Of a stretch of 64,000 nt of DNA, positions 16,516 through 25,479 are shown piece after piece. A program made the translations under genes and the position numbers. Under the pieces are notes generated by a model, which saw only the letters and a list, made by a program, of their open reading frames with translations, was not told the DNA's origin and made no database searches. Numbering within the stretch: the first letter of the stretch is position 1; every line of letters starts with the position of its first letter. Source of the DNA: Paracoccaceae bacterium. Its GTDB lineage: Bacteria > Pseudomonadota > Alphaproteobacteria > Rhodobacterales > Rhodobacteraceae. The stretch lies in assembly GCA_028284705.1 (NCBI GenBank), contig JANQRE010000004.1, positions 434,001-498,000 of the forward strand, read 5' to 3'.

Positions 16516-19500
16516 TCACTCCGCCGCGCGCAGGGGCGGGTCTTTCTTGGGCGGTGTGTCTTCGCCCTCGCTGTCTTCCGTGGTCTCGGGTGTCTCGGGG
16601 AGTTTCACCTCGCGCCGCTTCTTGGCCTTCTTTTTCGCTGCCTTGGTCTCGGGGTCAGAGGTTGCGGTTTCCGCGGCTTCAATCTCAGCAGTCTCCAGCG
16701 TGGCATCGGCTGAGGGCTGCAGGTCGTCTTCACCTTCCGCCCAAAGCAGGATCGGATCCTTGATGCGGCGGGCCTCGCGGCGCAGCGCCAGATCGCGTGC
16801 CGATTGCGATCCCCGACCGCCAAGGGCTGCAAGCTGTTTGAAAGAAGCGTAGGCCCCAATGGACACCCAGACGCGCAGCGCCAGAAGGGCGGGCGTGAAG
16901 ATCAGCGTCAGAACGGTGGCGATGCCAAGGCCGAAGACCACAGCCGTGGCCAGTTGTTTCCACCAGAGTGCGGTGGGGCTATCGACCGAATAGCCGCCGC
17001 CGAAGAAATCAAGGCTGAGGCCAAACATCATCGGGGCCAGACCCGCCATCGTTGTGATCGTTGTCAGTAGAACCGGCCGGATACGCGCCTCTGCGGTGCG
17101 GGTGATCGCTTCCAGCCGTGGCATGTATTTCGAATACTCCTGATAGGTATCGATCAACACGATGTTGTTGTTCACCACGATCCCGGCAAGCGCGACGATC
17201 CCAGTCCCGGTCATGATGATCGAGAAGGTCTGATCCATCACCAACATGCCGATAAGCACCCCGGTGGTAGAAAGGACCACAGCGAGAAGAACCAGAACCG
17301 AGTTGTAGAAGGAGTTGAACTGCGCCAGAAGGATGATGAACATCAGCCCCAAAGCGGCTGCGAAGGCCGATTGCAGGAAGGCGGCACTTTCGGCCTCTTC
17401 CTCTGCATCGCCGCCCCATTCGAAGCTCACCGAGGCGGGCAGAGGGTTCTCCTCCTCGATCCATTTGGTGATGTGCTCGATCCGCTCATTGGCGTTGATT
17501 ACAGCACCATCCGCATTGGTCAGGTCCGGAGCAACATCCGCTCTCACGTCGAAGAACCGCTGCTGATCGCGGCGGTCGATCTGACCGAGTTTCTCGACCG
17601 GCTTCCGGGAGATGAAGTTCGACAGTGGGATCAGCCCGTCTGAGGTGCGCACTTTCAGCGTGTCGAGAGTGGCCAGGACACGCTCCTCTTCCGGCAGGCG
17701 CACACGGATTTCGATCTCTTCATCGGAGGTCTCTACCCGCATCGTGTCGAGCAAAAGTCCTCGGGTCACCAGTTGAACCATTGCACCGACAGTGGCGACG
17801 TTCGCGCCATAGCGACCGGCGGCTTCGACATCGACATCGATCTGCCAGTCGATCCCGGGCAGGGGCAACGTGTCCTCGATCAGGATCAGGCCTTCAGTCT
17901 CTTCAAACTGCGCGCGCGCAATCGCAACCGCTTCCTGCAACTCAACCCAATTGTCGCCCTTGAGACGCAGATTGACCGGTTTGCCCTGCGCGGGACCGCG
18001 GTCCTGGCTGAGGATTTCGGTGAAGATGCCGGGGATGGTGTCCATCTTGGCCTGCATCTCGTCAAGGATCACCACGTCGTCGCGGCGGGTGCCCCACTCG
18101 GACAATTCGATCTGAATTTGGCCAATGGTGTCGAGCGGGCCGCTGGCCCCGCCAGTATTCGTGTCGAGACCTCCTTCACCGGCGAAGGCGAAGATCGAGT
18201 CGATGCCTTCAACGCTCTCAATTTGCTCTTCCACTTGCGCCACGAGCGCGTCCTTTTCAGCAAGCGACAGGTTGCCGCGCGCGCGGACATAGACGATGGC
18301 CTGTTCGGTCTCGCTTTCGACGAAGAACTCGACGCCGTTATTGTTCGCAGCAAAGGTCGTGAAGACGACCATAACGAACGCCCCGACGCTGCCGATGGCG
18401 ACCAGCGGCATGATCGGGTTGCCGGTCAGGAACTTGATGAACCAGCCAAAGCCGGTGCGGCGGTGACCAGCCCGGATGCGGCGCAGGCCGCCCTCCCGCG
18501 AGACCGCACCCATGGCGACGGAGGCAAAGAGCGCCATGAAAACAAAGCCTACAGCGCCGAGCAAACGCACAGTCAGGGAGGCGTCTTCGCGCTCGATGGG
18601 CAGCAGGTAGGAGGGGTTCAGAACCTGCATCGCGGCGGTGAAAAGCCCCATGATGGCGACCGCAGCGATCACCAGGCGCACAGCCCAATGATAGCGCCGC
18701 AGACCGTCGGAGAGATTGCCGATAATGCGGCTGATGCGGCCCGAAACACCGCCCATGACGGGCAGGTAGATCAGTGCGACGATCAGGGAGGCGGACAGAA
18801 CGAAAATCAGCGTGACCGGCAGCATGCCCATGAATTCGCCCGGAACGCCGGGCCAGAAGAGCATCGGCAGGAAGGCACAAAGCGTCGTCGCGGTGGAGGA
18901 GACGATGGGCCAGAACATGCGCTTGGCGGCGTCCGTATAGGCCTGCATCGGACCCGCACCCTCGCGGATGCGTTTATCGGCATATTCCACGACCACAATC
19001 GCGCCATCGACGAGCATGCCCACTGCGAGGATCAGGCCGAACATCACGATGTTGGAGACCGCGATGCCCATGACGCCCAGAAGAATGAAACAGAGCAGGA
19101 AGGAGGTCGGGATCGCAAAACCCACGAGCAGGGCAGAGCGTGTGCCGAGGGCGGCAAGCACCACGATCATCACGAGCGCGATGGCGGTCAGCACCGAGCC
19201 TTCAAGCTGCTGCACCATGTTGTTCACGGTTTTCGACTGGTCGAGCGTCACATCCACACGGATCGAGTCGCGCAACTCCTCAGGCCAGCGCTCCTGCGCT
19301 GCGGCAACGGTGTCCCGCACCAGTTTCGACGTGTCGATGATGTTGAAGCCTTTGCGCTTCACGACCTGCAGGGCAACGGTCTCCTTGCCGTTGAAGCGGG
19401 CCGTGCCCACGCGATCCTCGAAGGTCAGGCGGATATCGGCGAGCTCTCCCAGCGTGACGACCCTATCGCCATTCACCTTCACGGGAAGATTGTAGACGTC

Positions 19501-20211
19501 ACGCGGCTCATCAAAGCTCGACGGAATTTTGACCGCAAATGCGCCTTGTTCGGTTTCGACCTCACCGGCTGCGATCAGCTGGTTGTTGTTGGTGACGACA
19601 TTGATCAGCTCGCCTGCGGTCACGTTGTAGGCTTCCAGCGCGAGCGGATCGATGATGACTTCCAGCATCTCGTCACGATGGCCAGCCAGACCGGCCTCGA
19701 GGATCGGAGGAAGCGCTTCAAGTTGGTCCTGCATGTCTTTGGCAACACGCAATAATGTGCGTTCCGGCAGGTCGCCGGAGAGCGCTACGATCAGGATCGG
19801 AAACTCAGAGAAATTGATCTCGTTGATCGTGTATTGCTCAGCGCCGGAGGGGAATTCCGCCTCGGCCTGGTTCATCTTGTCCCGCACATCGGCGAGGATT
19901 TTCGTCTTGTCCCAGCCAAACTCGAACTCCAGGGCGACGCCTGCATAGTTCTCCGCCGCGGTGCCGGACATGGTTTTTAGCCCATCGAGGTCCTGCAGCT
20001 TTGACTCCATGACTTTGACGAGCAGTTTCTCGCTATCTTCCGCCGAAATGCCGGGGAAGGGAACCGAGACGAACAGGGCCGGGATTTCGATATCGGGCTC
20101 GCCCTCTTTGGGCAGGCTGGTATAGGCCGTCCACCCAATGATCAGCGACAACGCCACGAAGGCGAGGATCATTCGGGCGCGTTCGCCCGCCCAATCGACG
20201 ATGCCGATCAT
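16516..20211 (-). CDS. RND-family efflux permease
   Basis: This is a 1231-residue resistance-nodulation-division transporter of the AcrB/MdtB superfamily, which pumps substrates out using the proton gradient. It shows the classical topology: one N-terminal helix, a large periplasmic loop, a block of helices around 330-550, a second loop, and a second block at about 880-1060. The helix-4 region with M-L-V-D-G-A-I-V-V-V-E and the later G-I-V-V-N-N-N-I-V-L-I-D motif are diagnostic. It carries an unusual C-terminal extension of roughly 130 residues rich in Glu, Lys, Pro and Thr, beyond the last helix. It is coupled (ATGA) to the fusion-protein gene upstream. No outer-membrane factor is adjacent. 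Confidence 0.93.
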   Translation of the reverse strand: MIGIVDWAGERARMILAFVALSLIIGWTAYTSLPKEGEPDIEIPALFVSVPFPGISAEDSEKLLVKVMESKLQDLDGLKTMSGTAAENYAGVALEFEFGWDKTKILADVRDKMNQAEAEFPSGAEQYTINEINFSEFPILIVALSGDLPERTLLRVAKDMQDQLEALPPILEAGLAGHRDEMLEVIIDPLALEAYNVTAGELINVVTNNNQLIAAGEVETEQGAFAVKIPSSFDEPRDVYNLPVKVNGDRVVTLGELADIRLTFEDRVGTARFNGKETVALQVVKRKGFNIIDTSKLVRDTVAAAQERWPEELRDSIRVDVTLDQSKTVNNMVQQLEGSVLTAIALVMIVVLAALGTRSALLVGFAIPTSFLLCFILLGVMGIAVSNIVMFGLILAVGMLVDGAIVVVEYADKRIREGAGPMQAYTDAAKRMFWPIVSSTATTLCAFLPMLFWPGVPGEFMGMLPVTLIFVLSASLIVALIYLPVMGGVSGRISRIIGNLSDGLRRYHWAVRLVIAAVAIMGLFTAAMQVLNPSYLLPIEREDASLTVRLLGAVGFVFMALFASVAMGAVSREGGLRRIRAGHRRTGFGWFIKFLTGNPIMPLVAIGSVGAFVMVVFTTFAANNNGVEFFVESETEQAIVYVRARGNLSLAEKDALVAQVEEQIESVEGIDSIFAFAGEGGLDTNTGGASGPLDTIGQIQIELSEWGTRRDDVVILDEMQAKMDTIPGIFTEILSQDRGPAQGKPVNLRLKGDNWVELQEAVAIARAQFEETEGLILIEDTLPLPGIDWQIDVDVEAAGRYGANVATVGAMVQLVTRGLLLDTMRVETSDEEIEIRVRLPEEERVLATLDTLKVRTSDGLIPLSNFISRKPVEKLGQIDRRDQQRFFDVRADVAPDLTNADGAVINANERIEHITKWIEEENPLPASVSFEWGGDAEEEAESAAFLQSAFAAALGLMFIILLAQFNSFYNSVLVLLAVVLSTTGVLIGMLVMDQTFSIIMTGTGIVALAGIVVNNNIVLIDTYQEYSKYMPRLEAITRTAEARIRPVLLTTITTMAGLAPMMFGLSLDFFGGGYSVDSPTALWWKQLATAVVFGLGIATVLTLIFTPALLALRVWVSIGAYASFKQLAALGGRGSQSARDLALRREARRIKDPILLWAEGEDDLQPSADATLETAEIEAAETATSDPETKAAKKKAKKRREVKLPETPETTEDSEGEDTPPKKDPPLRAAE

Positions 20212-21506
20212 AGGCCTTCCTCTTGCAGACTGACGTCGATTTTCACGCCGTCTGTCACATATTCCTGGCCGGTGATGATCACGTCGGCCTCATCGGCAAG
20301 TCCGGCAACCCAGATGCCTTCAACGGTGTCGCGCAGCACGCGAACGGGGACGAACATGGCCTCACCATCTTCCGCAATCCGCACGCCCAGAGCGCCGGTA
20401 TCGTTCAGGGTCAGGGCTGAGGCCGGCAACAGATGCGCTGTGGTGCCCTCTGCGCTGATCAGGATTTCCGCCGTTTGACCGTCCCGCAATTCAAAATCAT
20501 CGTTTTGAACAGTGATTTCGACCCGGAAGGTGCGGGTTTGCTCATCAGAGGAGCGGGAGAGGAAGGTGACGCGGCCCGCGACTTCCTGACCGGCGGTTGT
20601 GCGGCCACCGGCCAGCGCACCAACCTGGATTTTGGCAACCTCGGTTTCCGGCACAAATCCCACCAGTTTCATGGGGTTAAGCTGGATAATTGTTCCACAT
20701 AGCGCGCCGGGTTGCAGCAAAGAGCCAAGCTCCGCAGTGTCGGTTTCCAGAATGCCGCCAAAGGGGGCCGTAATGGTCAGGCGGTCGATTTCTTTCATTG
20801 CAGCGGCGACAGCGGCTTCCGCGGCCTCAATCCCGGCGGAGGCGGCTTTCAGGCCTGCTTCCGCGGAAATCACGCCCGCTTTGGCGGTTTCCACGCTGGC
20901 GAGCGCCGATTGAACCGCGGCTGTGGTCGCTGCAACGCGGGTCTCTGACGCAAAGCCGTCTTCGCTGAGCTGCCGCGCTGCATTGTCATTGATGCGGGCC
21001 TCTGCCAGCCGGGCTTCGGCTTCCAGCAGGCGGCCTTGTGCCTCCGGCAGGCGCGCTTGTGCTTCTGGCAGTCGGGCTTGTGCTTCGGGCAGGCGCGCTT
21101 CGGCTTCGGCGAGGGAGGCGAGCCGTGTGCCGGGGTCAATCTCGCACATCAATTGACCGGCTTCGACCTCCGCGCCCTTGCGCAGCGGCTCGGAATTCAC
21201 CAATCCGGCGGTTTCCGCACGCACTTCGACCTTGCGTGCTGCCTCAGTCCGACCGCGTAAAAGTACCCCATTATCAATCTCTTGCGCGCGAGACTTAAAC
21301 GCGCTGACAGAGACCACGCGGGCGTCCTCTTCGGTTGTGGCGGTTTCGGCCACAGAGGTTTCCCCAGCGTCTGTCTCCTCCACAGAGACCGCCGCTGGGG
21401 CATCGGATTGCACACCCGCCAATTGCATCAGGCGGTCGCGTTCGATCACCAGAAGATACAGAACTCCCGCAACGATAATCGCAATCAGGATCGAAAGTGG
21501 TCTCAT
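20208..21506 (-). CDS. RND efflux periplasmic adaptor (membrane fusion protein)
   Basis: This is the HlyD/AcrA-like adaptor linking the RND pump to an outer-membrane channel. I start at the ATG at 21506 because it begins a clear membrane anchor (residues 4-22) and the frame upstream to 21572 lacks features. The lipoyl half-motif with V-E-V-R-A-E-T-A-G and E-A-G-Q-L-M-C-E-I-D lies near residues 85-125, and the partner T-I-T-A-P-F-G-G-I-L near 250. Between them the coiled-coil hairpin includes five or six near-identical heptads of the form L-P-E-A-Q-A-R. The 432-residue product is of usual length. Its stop overlaps the RND start. Confidence 0.92.
   Translation of the reverse strand: MRPLSILIAIIVAGVLYLLVIERDRLMQLAGVQSDAPAAVSVEETDAGETSVAETATTEEDARVVSVSAFKSRAQEIDNGVLLRGRTEAARKVEVRAETAGLVNSEPLRKGAEVEAGQLMCEIDPGTRLASLAEAEARLPEAQARLPEAQARLPEAQGRLLEAEARLAEARINDNAARQLSEDGFASETRVAATTAAVQSALASVETAKAGVISAEAGLKAASAGIEAAEAAVAAAMKEIDRLTITAPFGGILETDTAELGSLLQPGALCGTIIQLNPMKLVGFVPETEVAKIQVGALAGGRTTAGQEVAGRVTFLSRSSDEQTRTFRVEITVQNDDFELRDGQTAEILISAEGTTAHLLPASALTLNDTGALGVRIAEDGEAMFVPVRVLRDTVEGIWVAGLADEADVIITGQEYVTDGVKIDVSLQEEGL
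20993..21120. repeat. 21-bp tandem repeat within the adaptor coiled coil
   Basis: About six 21-base units follow one another inside the adaptor gene, each encoding a seven-residue heptad such as L-P-E-A-Q-A-R. Because the unit is 21 bases, gain or loss of copies stays in frame and changes the hairpin length by one coiled-coil step of two turns. Confidence 0.75.
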
Positions 21507-21764
21507 GTCAAACTCTGCCGGGAGGGGCAGCCTTCGTGGGGTGCGTATCCAGGTTTCCAAAGCGAACCGCACGATTAAGGCGCTTTGGTGACCGGAATAC
21601 GCTAAACTAACCAGTTCAGATTACTTTTTTCGGGGGATGCGCGCAAGTGCGAGGATTTCACGTATATACACAGCTTCTGTGCGTTGCCTCTTGGCAAGCT
21701 TTGGCGCTTCGGGGTAAGGCTCTGCAACGCTAAAAATATGCAGTGTCCCGGGAGGGCGCGACAG

Positions 21765-22424
21765 GTGAGTAATACCGACAGTTTCATTGATGAAGTCACC
21801 GAAGAGGTGCGGCGCGATAAGCTGTTTGTGCAGCTGAAACGTTGGGGCTGGGTTGGCATCCTCGGCGTGTTTATTCTTGTGGGCGGCGCGGCCTGGAACG
21901 AATGGCGCAAAGCCAGTGAGCGAAATGCCGCGCAAAGCTTTGGTGACGCCCTGTTGGCCGCCATCGAAGCGGATGATGGTGGCGCAAGCCTCGCCGCTGT
22001 CGAGACAAACTCGCCAGAGCAAGCGGCAATTGCAGGTCATCTGACGGCTGCCGATGCCTTGACGGCGGGCGACACGGAACAGGCGATTGCGGCTCTGAAT
22101 GCCGTGAGCGCCTCGCCAGACGCCCCGGCGATCTACAAGGACCTCGCGGCATTCAAGGCGGCGCTCGCCATGTCACCTGAGACACCCGCCGAGGAGCGTC
22201 TTGCCGCCTTTGACGCCTTGCGCAGCCCAGGCGCACCTTTTGCGATCCTGGCCAGCGAACAATACGCGCTTATCCAGATCGAAATGGGCCAAACCGATGA
22301 GGCTTTGACGCTTCTGCGCTCCCTTTTGGAGCAATCCAGTGCGACGCCGGGCTTGCAACGACGCGTTTCAGAGTTGATTGTGGCATTGGGTGGTACGCTC
22401 AGCGACATAAACCTGGAAAACTGA
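21765..22424 (+). CDS. YfgM-like membrane-anchored TPR protein
   Basis: The 219-residue protein has a cytoplasmic N-terminal segment (S-F-I-D-E-V-T-E-E-V-R-R-D-K-L), one membrane helix at about 30-50, and a periplasmic alanine-rich region of TPR-like helices, ending in S-E-L-I-V-A-L-G-G. This is the architecture of YfgM, an ancillary SecYEG/periplasmic chaperone-network protein. Context supports it: it is followed by bamB and der, as yfgM-bamB-der in E. coli. The start is GTG at 21765 with GGGAGGG seven bases upstream; the longer frame from 21684 has no such support. Confidence 0.85.
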   Translation: MSNTDSFIDEVTEEVRRDKLFVQLKRWGWVGILGVFILVGGAAWNEWRKASERNAAQSFGDALLAAIEADDGGASLAAVETNSPEQAAIAGHLTAADALTAGDTEQAIAALNAVSASPDAPAIYKDLAAFKAALAMSPETPAEERLAAFDALRSPGAPFAILASEQYALIQIEMGQTDEALTLLRSLLEQSSATPGLQRRVSELIVALGGTLSDINLEN

Positions 22425-22461
22425 TAAACGCGCGAGAGCAGAGCAATAAACGGGGCCGAAA

Positions 22462-23820
22462 ATGGGCTTGAGGGCAGTAAAGAGCACAAAACTTCTGAGT
22501 GTGGGGATGCTTCTTGCCGCGCTGGCCGCCTGCGGTGACCGGCAATTGATCCTCGACGGTGAACGGTTCGAAATCCGCGACCCGCTGCCAGAGGTTGATC
22601 CCGCGACGGGGCAAATCCTGTCTCGCCCGGCAGAACCCGCGCCGCCCGAGCAGCGCGCCTTTGCGGCACCCGCTCAGGTGAACCACGCCAGTTGGACCCA
22701 CCGCAACGGCACACCGTCGCGCAAGATCACCCATCCCGCGCTTGGCACCTCCCTGACACAGCTCTGGAGCGTCAATATCGGTCAGGGCAATGGCCGCCGC
22801 GCCCGGATCACCGCGGACCCGATTGTCGCGAATGGCCGTATTTTCACCATGGATTCTCAGTCGAAAGTCGTCGCAACGGGCTCTGACGGTGCCGCGCTCT
22901 GGTCGCGCGACCTGATCCCGGCCTCGGACAAGGACCGCGACGCCTCCGGCGGTGGTCTGGCTTTCGGTGACAATACGATCTTTGCCACGACAGGTTTCGG
23001 CGAGTTGATCGCCCTTGATGCGACGTCTGGCGCCACGCGTTGGCGGCAGCGGCTCGACGCGCCGGTCACGGCGGCGCCGACCTATGCGGACGGCCTGATC
23101 TATGTTGTCACCCGCGACAGCCAGGCCTGGGCGCTGGATGCCACTAATGGACGGATCAGGTGGCAATTGCCGGGCACGCCGTCGAATGCGGTGATGCTGG
23201 GCGGCTCGGGGCCGGCCATGGCCTCCCGTGTTGCGGTTTTCCCCTTCGGCTCCGGTGAGATTGCGGGTGCCTTGAAGAAATCCGGCATTCGCGTCTGGGG
23301 ATCGTCGGTTGCAGGCCAGCGTCGTGGCCGTGCCTATGCGAATATCTCTGACATCACGGGCGATCCGGTCATCGCCGATGGCGTGGTCTATGCCGCCAAT
23401 CAGGGCGGGCGGGTTGTTGCAATGAAAGCCGGGTCCGGCGAGCGGCTCTGGACCGCGGGTGAGGGGGCGTACAGCCCGGTCTGGCCCTCAGGCGACTCGG
23501 TGTTCCTGATCTCGGATCAATCGGAACTCCTGCGTCTCGACCGCGAGACGGGCGCGCGCATCTGGGGCGTCGAACTTCCCTATTTCACGCGCAAAAAGAT
23601 CAAGCGCCGCTCGCGCATCTTTGCGCATTTCGGCCCGGTTCTGGCGGGTGGACGACTGATTGTCGGCTCTGGCGACGGGCTGATCCGGCAATATGATCCC
23701 TCCACCGGTGCATTGGTCGGCACGGTCGAGTTGCGCGGCGGAGCCGCGTCAAACCCGGTCGTGGTGAACCGCACGCTTTATATCGTGACCGATAAGGGAC
23801 AACTCGCCGCTTTCCGTTAG
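22462..23820 (+). CDS. bamB: outer-membrane assembly lipoprotein BamB
   Basis: This is a 452-residue PQQ-like beta-propeller lipoprotein. A signal peptide ends in the lipobox L-A-A-C at about residue 23. The rest contains repeated propeller blades of the form G-x-x-x-A-L-D-A-x-x-G-x-x-x-W, for example L-I-A-L-D-A-T-S-G-A-T-R-W near residue 190. BamB binds BamA and helps insert beta-barrel proteins into the outer membrane. It lies between the yfgM-like gene and der, the conserved gammaproteobacterial order. It is somewhat longer than E. coli BamB because of a longer N-terminal region before the first blade. Confidence 0.9.
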   Translation: MGLRAVKSTKLLSVGMLLAALAACGDRQLILDGERFEIRDPLPEVDPATGQILSRPAEPAPPEQRAFAAPAQVNHASWTHRNGTPSRKITHPALGTSLTQLWSVNIGQGNGRRARITADPIVANGRIFTMDSQSKVVATGSDGAALWSRDLIPASDKDRDASGGGLAFGDNTIFATTGFGELIALDATSGATRWRQRLDAPVTAAPTYADGLIYVVTRDSQAWALDATNGRIRWQLPGTPSNAVMLGGSGPAMASRVAVFPFGSGEIAGALKKSGIRVWGSSVAGQRRGRAYANISDITGDPVIADGVVYAANQGGRVVAMKAGSGERLWTAGEGAYSPVWPSGDSVFLISDQSELLRLDRETGARIWGVELPYFTRKKIKRRSRIFAHFGPVLAGGRLIVGSGDGLIRQYDPSTGALVGTVELRGGAASNPVVVNRTLYIVTDKGQLAAFR

Positions 23821-23869
23821 GCGCGATTGGGTCTAAGAGGGCGGCTTGTAATCGTCCGGACCGGCTGTC

Positions 23870-25324
23870 ATGTCTTTCACTCTCGCCATTGTGGGTCGCC
23901 CGAATGTGGGCAAATCCACGCTGTTCAATCGCCTTGTGGGCAAGCGTCTGGCTTTGGTCGATGACCAGCCCGGGGTGACCCGTGATCTGCGCGAAGGCGC
24001 GGCGCGGCTGGGCGATCTGCGGTTTACGGTCATCGATACGGCTGGTCTGGAAGAGGCCACGGATGCGTCACTTCAGGGCCGCATGCGCCGCCTGACCGAA
24101 CGCGCGGTGGAGATGGCCGATGCCTGTCTGTTTCTGATTGATGCCCGCGCCGGTGTTCTGCCCGCCGATGAGGTCTTTGCCGATATTCTGCGCCGCAAAT
24201 CGGCGAAGGTGATCCTGGCCGCGAACAAGGCCGAGGGTCGCGCCGGGGAAGCAGGCCTTCTGGAGGCCTATTCGCTGGGATTGGGAGAACCTTTGCGCCT
24301 CTCGGCGGAGCATGGCGAGGGGTTGGCTGAGCTGGCGGTGGAATTGGCGCCTTTGGTGGAGTTGGCGGCCGAGGCTCAGGAAGAGATCGAACCTGAGATC
24401 GAAACCGAGATCGAGGATGGCGAGGAGGAGGTCGCGTATCAGGCGCCGACCCGCGCCAAACCGTTGCAGATCGCGGTGGTCGGGCGCCCGAATGCCGGGA
24501 AATCCACGCTGATCAACAAGATCATCGGTGAAGAACGTCTGTTGACCGGTCCCGAGGCCGGGATCACCCGGGATGCGATCTCGCTCAATGTCGAGTGGGG
24601 TGGGGTGCCGATGCGCATCTTTGACACCGCGGGCATGCGCAAACGCGCGAAAGTGCAGGAGAAGCTGGAGAAGCTCAGCGTCTCAGACGGGTTACGTGCG
24701 GTGAAATTCGCCGAAGTGGTGGTGGTTCTGCTCGATGTCGATATCCCGTTCGAGCAACAGGACTTGCGCATCGCTGATCTTGCTGAACGGGAGGGCCGGG
24801 CCGTTGTGGTTGCGGTGAACAAATGGGACCTCGAGGACGCCAAGCAAACCAAATTGCGCGATTTGCGCGAGGCGTTTGAGCGTCTGTTGCCGCAGTTACG
24901 TGGAGCGCCACTTATCACGGTTTCTGCATTGACGGGCAAAGGGTTAGACCGTCTTCTTCAAGCGGTTCTGAAGGCGCATGAGGTCTGGAACCGGCGCGTG
25001 CCGACCTCTGCGCTCAACCGCTGGTTGACCGGCATGCTGGAGCAACATCCACCCCCCGCGCCTGGCGGCAAGCGCATCAAAATCCGTTATATCACCCAAG
25101 CCAAGACCCGGCCTCCGGGCTTTGTGGCGATGTGTTCGCATCCCGATCTCTTGCCCGCCGCCTATTCGCGGTATCTGGTGAATGGGTTGCGGGAGGATTT
25201 CGACATGCCCGGCACGCCGATCCGGTTGCATATGCGCTCCCAAAACGAGGCAAACCCGTTCAAAGGGCGCAAGAAAGCTGGGCCGTCTAAGCTCAGAAAA
25301 CACATCGAGGGTCGTCGAGACTGA
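23870..25324 (+). CDS. der: ribosome-assembly GTPase Der (EngA)
   Basis: Der has two tandem GTPase domains and acts in maturation of the 50S subunit. G1 motifs are G-R-P-N-V-G-K-S-T near residue 8 and G-R-P-N-A-G-K-S-T near residue 205. Each domain has its D-T-A-G motif and an N-K-x-D or N-K-A-E equivalent; the first domain has A-N-K-A-E-G in place of N-K-x-D, as in many Alphaproteobacteria. The KH-like C-terminal domain follows (I-K-I-R-Y-I-T-Q-A). An acidic linker of about 25 residues between the domains is rich in Glu and Ile. The length of 484 residues is normal. Confidence 0.96.
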   Translation: MSFTLAIVGRPNVGKSTLFNRLVGKRLALVDDQPGVTRDLREGAARLGDLRFTVIDTAGLEEATDASLQGRMRRLTERAVEMADACLFLIDARAGVLPADEVFADILRRKSAKVILAANKAEGRAGEAGLLEAYSLGLGEPLRLSAEHGEGLAELAVELAPLVELAAEAQEEIEPEIETEIEDGEEEVAYQAPTRAKPLQIAVVGRPNAGKSTLINKIIGEERLLTGPEAGITRDAISLNVEWGGVPMRIFDTAGMRKRAKVQEKLEKLSVSDGLRAVKFAEVVVVLLDVDIPFEQQDLRIADLAEREGRAVVVAVNKWDLEDAKQTKLRDLREAFERLLPQLRGAPLITVSALTGKGLDRLLQAVLKAHEVWNRRVPTSALNRWLTGMLEQHPPPAPGGKRIKIRYITQAKTRPPGFVAMCSHPDLLPAAYSRYLVNGLREDFDMPGTPIRLHMRSQNEANPFKGRKKAGPSKLRKHIEGRRD

Positions 25325-25337
25325 CCTCCCTCAAACC

Positions 25338-25367
25338 AAAACCGCCGCGGCTGCTCGCGACGGTTTT
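25338..25367 (+). terminator. possible terminator after der
   Basis: An imperfect hairpin with outer arms AAAACCG and CGGTTTT and inner CG-rich pairing lies 14 bases after the der stop. The T-run is only the four T of the stem itself, so the call is weak. It could act in both directions for der and the convergent dnaB. Confidence 0.4.
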
Positions 25368-25479
25368 GCGGGGCATCTCGGGCGCAATCTTAAGAGGTTA
25401 TGCCTGGAATTGAAGCGCTGCAGACTAGCCCCCTCTGAACATTGCATACCATAAAATACCGTGAGTCGCACCTGCTGAA

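Noticed and set aside
17773..19755. 660-codon open frame opposite the RND pump
   Set aside because: It is a His/Asp/Arg-rich shadow caused by codon bias of the pump gene on the opposite strand.
20993..21120. CRISPR-like periodic repeat
   Set aside because: The 21-base periodicity is in frame with an efflux adaptor coiled coil and there are no spacers.
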